64,000 nt of DNA from Ktedonobacter sp. SOSP1-85 (GTDB taxonomy: Bacteria > Chloroflexota > Ktedonobacteria > Ktedonobacterales > Ktedonobacteraceae). Below, piece by piece: positions 35,486-44,050 of this stretch. The notes beneath the pieces were generated by a model. That model saw only the letters and a list, made by a program, of their open reading frames with translations. It had not been told where the DNA came from and searched no databases. Every line of letters begins with the position of its first letter. The first letter of the stretch is position 1. The stretch covers positions 2,108,001-2,172,000 of the forward strand of contig NZ_BNJI01000002.1 of assembly GCF_016587415.1 (NCBI RefSeq). Direction: 5' to 3'. The translations under genes were made by a program, and so were the position numbers.

Positions 35486-38400
35486 TGGCTGAATCGGCGA
35501 GAGGTCCGTGCTCTGTCCCTGGCGCAAGATTTGTTCAATTACCCTGGCCAGGCCGGCTATCGTTGGCGTCTCGAATAGTTTATGGAGAGGGACTTCGATC
35601 TGTAACACACTCCGCAGGCGCGAGACCATTTGCGTTGCCAGCAGCGAATGCCCTCCTAACTGGAAGAAGTTCTCGTGAATGCCAACTTGCTTGCTATGAA
35701 GCACCTCTTTCCAGACCTCGGTGATGATCTCCTCAAGCGGATTACGCGGCGTGGCAAGCTGTTCCTGGACCTCGTCCTCCGCTGGATTGAGCGCCGCCAG
35801 GGTACGGCGATCCACTTTGCCATGGAAGGTACGTGGGAGAGCGTCCAGCATCACGATACGCGAGGGGATCATATACTCGGGGAGCGTATCCTGCATATAG
35901 TGTCGAAGCTCTGGCTCCACCTCTTGTAAGCGACTTTTGTGTGCTGGATTGTTGACATAGTCAGACCAGGATTTGCGCGGTACCAGCTCTTCTGGTGGGA
36001 AGGGGAGCGCGTTTGGCGTCTCCTGGCGCCTGAAGAGAATATTAAAGCTTCCATCATCGCTGGCGCTGGACCAGCAGATGTCCACCAGGTAGGAGAGCTC
36101 CTGGCCTAGCGCCCATATTTCCTGCGGGTCAATTCCTGTCGCCCCAGGCACATTCTGCATGTATGCTTGCACATCTCTTACTGTGGCTAGCTCTTCTTGC
36201 TTCCTGGCAAGCAGTTCCACAGCCCTGGCATCGGCCAGGAGACGCGCATTGGGAACCTGTTTAATTCCCAGATTTGCAGGCTTGCTCGCCTGGAGATATA
36301 TGCGCAGTTTGGGTACCGTCAGCGCCTGCTCGCTCCAATCCAGCCAGGGCGTTGTGCCGGGCAAGGCGCTCTTTCTCTCTCCCACCTGCAACACGACATC
36401 GTATTTGAAGCGGGTAATCTCATTGGGGAAGTCACTGCTCTTCAGTTGTACCCGCGCCAGGCTGAGCTGCGGTAGATGCGTGTGTAGCAGCGCAAAGTAT
36501 GCAGGATCGATCACAAAATCTTTCTCGGATGACATCAGCTCTCGAATACGCTCTTGCATCTGTGCGATAGGCAGCGAGGGCGCCGCCCGATATATCTGCA
36601 CTGATGTATGAAATGTTGTGAGGAGCGAGAGGCTACGCAGCCCACCAATAAAGATCGACCCGCCTTTTTTAACAAGCGGCGTGATCTGTTCCAGCACGCG
36701 CTCAAAGTAGTCAAGATTGGGGAAGTGTTGTACCACTTCATTCAAAATGACGACATCGAAGCTCTCCCTGGCAAAACCCATCTGTGATACCTCGTGCGCT
36801 GCTCCCGGTGCGAGCGTGACATTGGCAAACTCCGGCTCACGCGCGGCTAATTGCGCTCGCAGGTGTCGCAGGGCCGCCTCTGAGAGATCTACACCGCTGT
36901 ACTGGCGACACTGAGGGGCCAATCTGAAGAGGAGGAGACCGGTGCCACAGCCAATCTCTAGTATCTCTAATGTCTCTAATGACCGCTCGGGTTGAAGGGC
37001 TGCGACGCGCTCTACCACACCGTTCACGCTATCGAGCACCTCTGCGACTGGCAAGGGGGTATTGGTATAGCTGCTCGTCCAGATATTGGTGTTGATGGCC
37101 TCATCTTGTGCTGAAAACGCCTGCTCCTGAGAGTAGAGTTGATCATATACCGTTTGGAACAAGGAAACGTGTTCTGTCTCCACGGTCGCGTCGGTCGTGT
37201 CTATCTCCGCGGTCTGCTGTGCGACATAGGCTATCAGGTGTTTCTGGCTGGCTTCATCTTCGTGAACGACAACGGCACATTCCCGTACGACTGGATGCTG
37301 CTGGAGAGTGGCTTCGATCTCGCCCAGCTCGATGCGATAGCCCCTTATTTTTACCTGCTGGTCGACACGCCCCAGAAACTCAAGCGTTCCATCAGGCAGG
37401 TAGCGGGCCAGGTCGCCCGTGCGGTAGATGCGCTGGCCTGGTTGCTCGCTGAAGGGATGCGGGATAAACTTTTCTGCGGTCAGCTCTGTGTGATGGAGAT
37501 ATCCGCGTGCCAGTCCCGCCCCGCCAATACACAGCTCGCCTGCCACGCCAACGGGTACAGGTTGCTGATAAAGGTCGACCAGGTAGAGCTGCACATTGGG
37601 AACCGGGCGACCAATGGGGACGGTAGCTCCCACTCCCTGAGGCCGGTCATGATAGACGCTGCTCCACACAGTTCCCTCTGTCGGCCCATACTCATTGAAG
37701 AGCGCGATCTCTGCGTACAGCTCGTGATGCAACTGGCTCAAGGAGGGGGCGCACGCCTCGCCAGCGACGATCACTGTGCGTAAACTACGCAGTTGCTCCT
37801 TGCTTGCCTGCTGAAGGATGAGCGTGTAGAGCGAGGGGACCGTCAGGACATGCGAGACGGCGAGACGCGCGATGATCTCAGAAATATGGAGGAGTTCATC
37901 CCGCAGTTGCGCGGGTGGAAGCACAAGCGTTCCTCCCTGCGTCAGCGTCCAGAAAATGCCCGCCACCGAGCTATCAAACGTGAAGGGCGAGAGCAGGAGA
38001 TAGCTCGTGACAGGGTCAGCATAGTAATGGTGACGTGCGAGTGTGGAATGGACAACATTCCGGTGGCTGATAAGCACTCCCTTTGGTCGGCCAGTAGACC
38101 CTGATGTATAGATGATATATGCCAGGTTATCGGGCGAGACCTTTGCGGCTGGGTTGAGGGTGCTGGTCTGCACAAGGGATGGCCAATCACTATCCAGGCA
38201 GAGGATACGCGCCGCCTGCTGAGAAAGCCTTGTGCGTAGGTGCCCCTGCGTCAGGATGATGGTGAGTTGGGTGTCTTCACGGATAAAGGACACCCGCTCC
38301 TGAGGCTGACTGGGATCCAGGGGAACGTAGGCGCCTCCAGCTTTGAGGATTGCCAGCATCGCCACGAGAACCTCGAAGGAACGCTCCATGTAGATGCCCA

Positions 38401-41400
38401 CCGGCACATCTGGTCCGACCTGCAAGGTGGAACGCAGGAAGTGCGCAAGCTGATTCGCGCGCTGATTAAGCGCCGCGTAGGAGAGAAAGCCTCCCTCAAA
38501 GGTGACTGCCACCTGATCTGGAGTCCGTTCGGCCTGGGCTTCTATCAATTGATGGAGGCAGAGATCGACCTGAGGCGTGACCTGAGCCTGGTTCCACTCA
38601 ATCAGCATCTGCTGGTTCTCCGCTGGTGTCAACAGGGCTAATTGCGCCAGGGGGAGCTGGGGTTGGCTCACAATCTCTTGCAGAAGCACATGGAAATGTT
38701 GCAGTAGCCGGTCAATCGTCTCAGCCGCGAAGAGGTCAGTGCTATACTCAGCCGTGCATCGTAGCCCTTCCTGCGTATCTGTAATGTTAAGCATCAGGTC
38801 GAACTTTGTGGTCAGGCCCTCTCGTGCCAGGCCACTCACGCTGAGCTGTGGAAGTACTTCAAGGGCCTCTGCTTCCTGCTGCGCTTGTTGCAGGCTAAAG
38901 GAGACCTGGAAGAGAGGCGAGCGGCTGCGGTCGCGCTCGGGTTGCAGCACTTCAACCAGCTTCTCGAAGGGGATGTCCTGGTGGGCATAGGCTCCCAGGC
39001 AGACCTCGCGTACCCGCGCGAGCAAGGTCTGAAATGTGGGATTCCCTGTTAGATCGGCGCGCAAAACCAGGGTATTGATAAAGAAGCCAATCAACCCTTC
39101 CAGCGCCGCGTGCGTGCGATTGGCTATGGGAGTTCCCACCGCGATATCATCCTGCCCGCTGTAGCGTGCAAGTAAGTGCTGGAAGGCCGCCAACAGGGTC
39201 ATGAAGAGGGTGGCCCCTTCGCGCTGGGAGAGGGATTGCAGATCGTCGCGCAGAGGTGGTGGCAAGAGGAGGCTCTGGCGCGCTCCTCGGAAGGTCATCA
39301 CCGCCGGGCGCGGATAATCGGTTGGAAGTTCGAGAGGCGTGAGCGCGGCCAGCTGATCCTGCCAGTAGCGCATCTGCTCCTCCAGTGCATGGCCCTGGAG
39401 CCATTGGCGCTGCCAGAGCGCAAAATCGGCATATTGGATTGGTAGGGGAGGTAGGGTCAAGGCGCGACCCATGGCAAAGGAGACATAGAGAGCCGTCATC
39501 TCACGGATAAAGATCTCCATCGACCAGCCATCGGAGACAATATGATGCATTGTAAATAACAAGGCATGCTCTTCTTCATCCAGGCGCAACAGGATTGTGC
39601 GTAATAGAGGTCCCTCGGCTAGATTGAAGGGGCGCCCCGCCTCCTGGTACATGAGTTGCTCAACTATAGTCTGGCGCTCCTGGCCTGTGCAGGCCCGTAG
39701 ATCAAGTAGCGGCAGATATGCCTCCTGCGTTGGAGCGATGATCTGTACCGGCTGGTCATAGCGTACATGGAATGTGGTACGCAGAGTCTCGTGGCGCCGG
39801 ATCATCTCCTGCAAGCTCTGATGCAGGGCCTGAATCTCTAAGCGCCCCTGTAACCTGATAGCGGTAGGGATGGAGTAGAGGGCCGTATCTGGCTGCAACT
39901 GCTCCAGAAACCACAGGCGCTGCTGCGCGAAGGAGAGTGGGATATCGTCCGTCTGTCTCCGAGGCTCCAGAGCTGGAACTTCGAGCCCCTTCCGGCCATA
40001 CAAGGTTGCCTCTACATGCTGTGCTAATCCTGCAATCGTCGGCTCTTCGAAGAGCACGCGTAGCGGGATATCCATTTGCAACACCGCCCGGATACGCGAG
40101 ATAACCCGCATCGCGAGCAGTGAATGTCCCCCCACTTCAAAGAAGTTATCGTACATATCTATGTGTTGTATGCCTAGCACATCGCGCCAGGTACCCGCTA
40201 TGACCTCTTCTATGGCCGTGCGAGGAGCGACCAGACTGGCCCCTCGCTCTCTAGCAGAGATATCCGGCAGGGGGAGAGCGCGCCGATCCACCTTCCCATT
40301 CGTCGTCAGGGGCAAGGCATCCAGTTCCACAAAGGCCGATGGGAGCATATACTCTGGTAGCTGTTGTCTGAGATGCTGCCGTAGGGCCTGGATCTTGATG
40401 GTGTGCTCCCGCGTAGGAACCAGGTAGGCTATCAAGCGTTTATCGTCCAGCGCTTTGCCCACAAGCTGTACGACGACTTCGCCGATGCCTGGATAGCGAC
40501 TGATGGTGGCCTCAATCTCACTCAATTCAATGCGGTAGCCGCGCAGTTTTACCTGGTGATCGAGTCGACCCAGATACTCGATATCGCCGCCCTCCAGGTA
40601 GCGCGCCTTGTCCCCAGTACGGTAGAGCCTTTCGCCCGGAATACTACTCAGGGGATTAGGGATGAAGCGTTCGGCTGTCAGGCCTGGCTGATGAATATAG
40701 CCTCGTGCCAGGCTAACGCCGCCGATATAGAGTTCGCCCGGCACGCCGATCGGAACTGGCTTGAAGGCAGAATCCAACAGATGGATCTGCGTCTGGCTTA
40801 TGGGACGTCCGATGGGAGGATAGGCAACCCAGCTCGAAGGAGCCCCACTCAGGGTATAGGCTGTAATGACATGGCTCTCGGACGGCCCATAATGGTTATG
40901 TAAAGGACAGTCTAATACAGTCTGGAAAAGCTTAATCACCGACGAGGTAATCTGCATTTGCTCGCCTGTTGTTGTCACTTCCTTGAGGTAGAGTGTGCTC
41001 GCTTCCCGACGCGTATACTCTTCCGCGAGCTGATGCAATACGACTACCGGAAGTATTACCTTCTCAATCGCCATCAGGGAGAGGAAATCTGCCAGGCCGA
41101 TGATGTCTTGTCGTAATGCTTCGTCCGCCATCAGTAGCGTTCCACCTGATCCCAAGGTAGAGAAAATCTCCATAAAGCTGACATCAAAACCCAGGGATGC
41201 GAATTGGAGCATTCTAGCCTCGGTCAACAAGGTTGCCAGATGCCAGCGGAAGAGATTGCTTAGCGTGCGATGTGGCAAGCCGGTGCCCTTTGGCCTGCCA
41301 GTCGAGCCAGACGTATAAATCACATAGGCCAGTTGTTCCTGGCTGATGATTCCCTGCGGGTTCGCTGTTGGAAACGAGGCAATGCTCGCCCAATCTATAT

Positions 41401-44050
41401 CCAGGCACACAGTAGTGGCTTGCCGGGCTGGTACCTTGCCATGGAGCCGCTGCTGGGTTAGCAGCACTGCGATCCGCGCATCCTCGACCATCAGCGCCAG
41501 GCGTTCCTCGGGATATGTGGGATCTAGCGGAACACACACGCCTCCCGCTTTAAAAATTGCGAGGACTCCCATGACCATCTCAGGCGAACGTTCCATACAG
41601 ACGCCTACCGTAATATCCGGCCCAACCCCCAGCGACTGGAGGTAGTGAGCAAGCTGGTTCGTATGCTGGTTTAAGGCTTGATATGTGAGTTGTTTGTCTG
41701 CATGGACAATCGCTACTGCATCCGGTCTTGCCTCAACCTGTCCTTCAAAGAGCTGGTGGGCGCAACTGTCTTGCTGAGAGGCCGTTACAGGCTGATTCCA
41801 ATCGACCAAGAGCAGGCGCTCCTCCTCGCTGGTCAAAAGCGGAAGATCCGCGATACACTGCTGGGGATTGCTCACGATGCCTTCTAATAAGACCTGCCAA
41901 TGGGTAAGGAGGCGCTCGATGGTTCTCTCCTCGAAGAGATCTCGACAGTACTCGACGTTACAATATATCCCCTCCTCGCTCTGGGTCAGCGCTAAGGTCA
42001 GGTCAAACTTGGATGTCGTCTTCTCCTCGGGAAAGCCTTCTAGTTCGAGGCCCGTGGTGTCCTCAAGCGTTTGCTCCTGCTTGTGCTGCAAGATAAACAT
42101 TACCTGGAAGAGCGGTGAGCGTTGCAAGTCACGTGAAGGCTGTAGCTCCTCAACCAGGCGCTCGAAGGGGAGATCTTGATGTCCATAAGCTCCCAGAGCC
42201 GCCACGCGCACCCGCGAGAGTAGCTCTACAAATGAGGGATTGCCTGAAAGGTCGGCGCGCATGACCAGCGTATTGACGAAGAAGCCAATGAGTCCCTCTA
42301 CCTCTGGATAGCTCCTATTCGCGATAGGGGTCCCAACCGCGATATCGTCCTGCCCGCTATAACGAGCCAGTAGGACCTGGAAGGCTGCCAGCAAGGTCAT
42401 AAAGAGCGTGACGCCATGCTGCCTGCTCAGATTAAGCAAAGCTGCCGACATGGAGGCCGGGAGTTCGCTATGCGCGCTGGCCCCCCGGAAGGTCTGTATG
42501 GGTGGTCGCGGATGGTCAGTTGGTAGCTCCAGCGGCACGATCCCCGCCAGGTGCTCTTTCCAATAATCCATCTGCTGCTGTAAGACCGCCCCTTGCAACC
42601 AGGAGCGCTGCCAAAGGGCATAGTCGGCGTATTGTACTGGCAGGGGTGCCAATGGATTGGGTTTCTGCTGGCTGAAGGCCTGGTAGAGCTGGAGCATCTC
42701 GCGTGAGAATATCCCGCGAGACCATGCGTCCGAGATGCAGTGATGCATCGTCATCAGCATTATATGCTCCCTGATGGAGAGGCGAACGAGGTGCATACGC
42801 AAGACAGGCCCTCGCTCCAGATCGAAGGGCAACTGCGCCTCCAGCTGCGCCAGGCGTTCCCCTTCCTCAACCTGGTCCTGCCCCACCAGCTGGCTCAGGT
42901 CAATCCAGGTGACATTTGCCTGGTTGGTTGGATGAATGATCTGTACCGGCTGCCCATCTCGGGTGGCAAAGGTGGTGCGTAGCACTTCATGTCTGTTCAC
43001 TACCTCCTGCAAGCTCTGCTCAAAGGCGTTGGCCACGATGGAGCCTTTGAGCTTCAAGGCCGTCGGTACATTGTAGGTCGCCTGCCCTGGCTCTAACTGG
43101 TCAAGGAACCAGAGGCGTTGCTGGGCGAAGGAGAGCGGCAGCGCCTCGTCCTGGGAGCGCGGCATAATGGCTGGAACCGCCAGCCCCTTCCCACTGAGGA
43201 CCTCCCGCTGTAGAAGAGCGGTTAGCTGCGCGATGGTCGGGGCCTCAAAGAGCCAGGGAATGGGGACCTCCACGCCGAAGACCGCCCGCACCCTGGCGAT
43301 CAGCCGCGTCCCCAACAGGGAATGCCCTCCCAACAGGAAGAAGTTCTCCTGCCTGCCCAGTCCCTTCCTGCCCAACACCTCTTCCCAGATGCCCAGCATT
43401 AGCTCCTCAACCGGGGTACGCGCCTCCTCTCTCCGCTCGGGCGTCGCCTGTGACTCGCGCTCAGGCCTGGGGAGGCGCTGGCGGTCAAGCTTGCCATTGC
43501 TTGTCAGAGGCAAGCGTTCCAGCTGCACCCAGGCGCTGGGAAGCATATAGGCAGGAACCTGAGTCTCCAGGGCCTCACGCAACTGCTGGGCACCGGGTCC
43601 CGGCATCTCCCACGGCACGACGTATCCCACGAGTTGCTCGGGTTCGCCCTCCTCCTGCCAGAGCTGGACCACGGCCTCGCGCACCCCTCCATGGTGGCGC
43701 ACTTGCTCCTCAATCTCTCCCAACTCGATGCGGTAGCCGCGCAGCTTGATCTGGTCGTCGCGTCGCCCGAGGAAGGTCAGCGTGCCCTCCTCGCCCTCGC
43801 GCACCCAGTCGCCTGTGCGATAGAGGCGTTGCTTCTCTCCTCCCACGAGAAGCTCGAGGAAGCGCTCCTGGGTCTGCTCGGGTTGCTGGACATAGCCTGC
43901 CGCCAGGTCCGCGCCACCCAGGTAGAGTTCCCCACTGACACCGGTGGGCACCCACTGCTGCTGCTCGTCGAGGATGAAAGCCTGCATGTTGGCGATGGGA
44001 CGACCCAGCGGCACGCTCCGCCCACGCTGCTCCTGGGAAGGAATCGCCAC
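33821..44050 (-). CDS. NRPS-D, part 2: T1-C-A2-T2-C-A3(MT)-T3-C-A4
   Basis: The central part of NRPS-D contains the end of A1, T1 (~43250-43440), C1 (~41850-43150; active-site motif HHCISDA instead of HHxxxDG), A2 (~40250-41750; code DVMITTHVIK, GPSESH in core A5), and T2 (~40000-40200). C2 (~38650-39950) follows with HHIVSDG. A3 (~35800-38550) has code DSATIAEVWK and an inserted SAM methyltransferase with EIGCGTG near 36950. The rest is T3 (~35550-35750), C3 (~34150-35470) and the start of A4. A2 has proline-type features but no confident substrate. The methyltransferase insert lies after core A8, as in N-methylating modules. The coding frame really begins near 44186, where a one-base deletion separates it from part 1. 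Confidence 0.9.
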   Translation of the reverse strand: MAIPSQEQRGRSVPLGRPIANMQAFILDEQQQWVPTGVSGELYLGGADLAAGYVQQPEQTQERFLELLVGGEKQRLYRTGDWVREGEEGTLTFLGRRDDQIKLRGYRIELGEIEEQVRHHGGVREAVVQLWQEEGEPEQLVGYVVPWEMPGPGAQQLREALETQVPAYMLPSAWVQLERLPLTSNGKLDRQRLPRPERESQATPERREEARTPVEELMLGIWEEVLGRKGLGRQENFFLLGGHSLLGTRLIARVRAVFGVEVPIPWLFEAPTIAQLTALLQREVLSGKGLAVPAIMPRSQDEALPLSFAQQRLWFLDQLEPGQATYNVPTALKLKGSIVANAFEQSLQEVVNRHEVLRTTFATRDGQPVQIIHPTNQANVTWIDLSQLVGQDQVEEGERLAQLEAQLPFDLERGPVLRMHLVRLSIREHIMLMTMHHCISDAWSRGIFSREMLQLYQAFSQQKPNPLAPLPVQYADYALWQRSWLQGAVLQQQMDYWKEHLAGIVPLELPTDHPRPPIQTFRGASAHSELPASMSAALLNLSRQHGVTLFMTLLAAFQVLLARYSGQDDIAVGTPIANRSYPEVEGLIGFFVNTLVMRADLSGNPSFVELLSRVRVAALGAYGHQDLPFERLVEELQPSRDLQRSPLFQVMFILQHKQEQTLEDTTGLELEGFPEEKTTSKFDLTLALTQSEEGIYCNVEYCRDLFEERTIERLLTHWQVLLEGIVSNPQQCIADLPLLTSEEERLLLVDWNQPVTASQQDSCAHQLFEGQVEARPDAVAIVHADKQLTYQALNQHTNQLAHYLQSLGVGPDITVGVCMERSPEMVMGVLAIFKAGGVCVPLDPTYPEERLALMVEDARIAVLLTQQRLHGKVPARQATTVCLDIDWASIASFPTANPQGIISQEQLAYVIYTSGSTGRPKGTGLPHRTLSNLFRWHLATLLTEARMLQFASLGFDVSFMEIFSTLGSGGTLLMADEALRQDIIGLADFLSLMAIEKVILPVVVLHQLAEEYTRREASTLYLKEVTTTGEQMQITSSVIKLFQTVLDCPLHNHYGPSESHVITAYTLSGAPSSWVAYPPIGRPISQTQIHLLDSAFKPVPIGVPGELYIGGVSLARGYIHQPGLTAERFIPNPLSSIPGERLYRTGDKARYLEGGDIEYLGRLDHQVKLRGYRIELSEIEATISRYPGIGEVVVQLVGKALDDKRLIAYLVPTREHTIKIQALRQHLRQQLPEYMLPSAFVELDALPLTTNGKVDRRALPLPDISARERGASLVAPRTAIEEVIAGTWRDVLGIQHIDMYDNFFEVGGHSLLAMRVISRIRAVLQMDIPLRVLFEEPTIAGLAQHVEATLYGRKGLEVPALEPRRQTDDIPLSFAQQRLWFLEQLQPDTALYSIPTAIRLQGRLEIQALHQSLQEMIRRHETLRTTFHVRYDQPVQIIAPTQEAYLPLLDLRACTGQERQTIVEQLMYQEAGRPFNLAEGPLLRTILLRLDEEEHALLFTMHHIVSDGWSMEIFIREMTALYVSFAMGRALTLPPLPIQYADFALWQRQWLQGHALEEQMRYWQDQLAALTPLELPTDYPRPAVMTFRGARQSLLLPPPLRDDLQSLSQREGATLFMTLLAAFQHLLARYSGQDDIAVGTPIANRTHAALEGLIGFFINTLVLRADLTGNPTFQTLLARVREVCLGAYAHQDIPFEKLVEVLQPERDRSRSPLFQVSFSLQQAQQEAEALEVLPQLSVSGLAREGLTTKFDLMLNITDTQEGLRCTAEYSTDLFAAETIDRLLQHFHVLLQEIVSQPQLPLAQLALLTPAENQQMLIEWNQAQVTPQVDLCLHQLIEAQAERTPDQVAVTFEGGFLSYAALNQRANQLAHFLRSTLQVGPDVPVGIYMERSFEVLVAMLAILKAGGAYVPLDPSQPQERVSFIREDTQLTIILTQGHLRTRLSQQAARILCLDSDWPSLVQTSTLNPAAKVSPDNLAYIIYTSGSTGRPKGVLISHRNVVHSTLARHHYYADPVTSYLLLSPFTFDSSVAGIFWTLTQGGTLVLPPAQLRDELLHISEIIARLAVSHVLTVPSLYTLILQQASKEQLRSLRTVIVAGEACAPSLSQLHHELYAEIALFNEYGPTEGTVWSSVYHDRPQGVGATVPIGRPVPNVQLYLVDLYQQPVPVGVAGELCIGGAGLARGYLHHTELTAEKFIPHPFSEQPGQRIYRTGDLARYLPDGTLEFLGRVDQQVKIRGYRIELGEIEATLQQHPVVRECAVVVHEDEASQKHLIAYVAQQTAEIDTTDATVETEHVSLFQTVYDQLYSQEQAFSAQDEAINTNIWTSSYTNTPLPVAEVLDSVNGVVERVAALQPERSLETLEILEIGCGTGLLLFRLAPQCRQYSGVDLSEAALRHLRAQLAAREPEFANVTLAPGAAHEVSQMGFARESFDVVILNEVVQHFPNLDYFERVLEQITPLVKKGGSIFIGGLRSLSLLTTFHTSVQIYRAAPSLPIAQMQERIRELMSSEKDFVIDPAYFALLHTHLPQLSLARVQLKSSDFPNEITRFKYDVVLQVGERKSALPGTTPWLDWSEQALTVPKLRIYLQASKPANLGIKQVPNARLLADARAVELLARKQEELATVRDVQAYMQNVPGATGIDPQEIWALGQELSYLVDICWSSASDDGSFNILFRRQETPNALPFPPEELVPRKSWSDYVNNPAHKSRLQEVEPELRHYMQDTLPEYMIPSRIVMLDALPRTFHGKVDRRTLAALNPAEDEVQEQLATPRNPLEEIITEVWKEVLHSKQVGIHENFFQLGGHSLLATQMVSRLRSVLQIEVPLHKLFETPTIAGLARVIEQILRQGQSTDLSPIQPVSREEALPLSFAQQRLWFLHQLDPQSTAYTIPNAVRLRGSIDIQALDLALHLVIQRHESLRTTFPSQGAVAVQHIGAAPSSPLTVLDLRSLPPAAREPIARSILQQHLALPFDLAHGPLLRSWLLQLDSQDQVLLLSMHHIISDGWSSGILTQELIQLYQAASQGLLPTLPPLPIQYADYALWQRQWLQGPVLQEQLSYWKTQLAGITPLTLPTDAPRPAIQRVEGARLHQLVPLDLLTRLQALSQRQGVTLFMTLLAAFQVLLARLSGQQDIAVGTPIANRTRDEVEGLIGFFVNTLVLRCDLSGTPSFLDLLTQVRQVCLQAYAHQDLPFEQVVEAVQPQRDRSRSPLFQVLFSQPNLPTQAEEPLSLATEEFRLEQHTSKFELQVVVAPSEQGLRTTIEYATALFAPATIARLLRQWQLVLEQLLDAPEQPIGRLCLLSQDERDQLLHYWNQAQEPLPPLSVQQLFEAQVARTPERIALICAEEQLSYATLNARANQLARTLRAQGVGPEVLVGLCLSRTPELLVALLAVLKAGEPMCPSTRPILANAWPS
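33874..33878 (-). other. Frameshift site 2 in NRPS-D
   Basis: A run of five C here corresponds to six C at 49426-49431 in the near-identical module of NRPS-C. The loss shifts A4 out of frame at the KAGGAYVPLD motif. Confidence 0.85.

Noticed and set aside
37139..37783. 214-codon + strand ORF
   Set aside because: Antisense to the A3 domain of NRPS-D, and similar shadows occur over other A domains.
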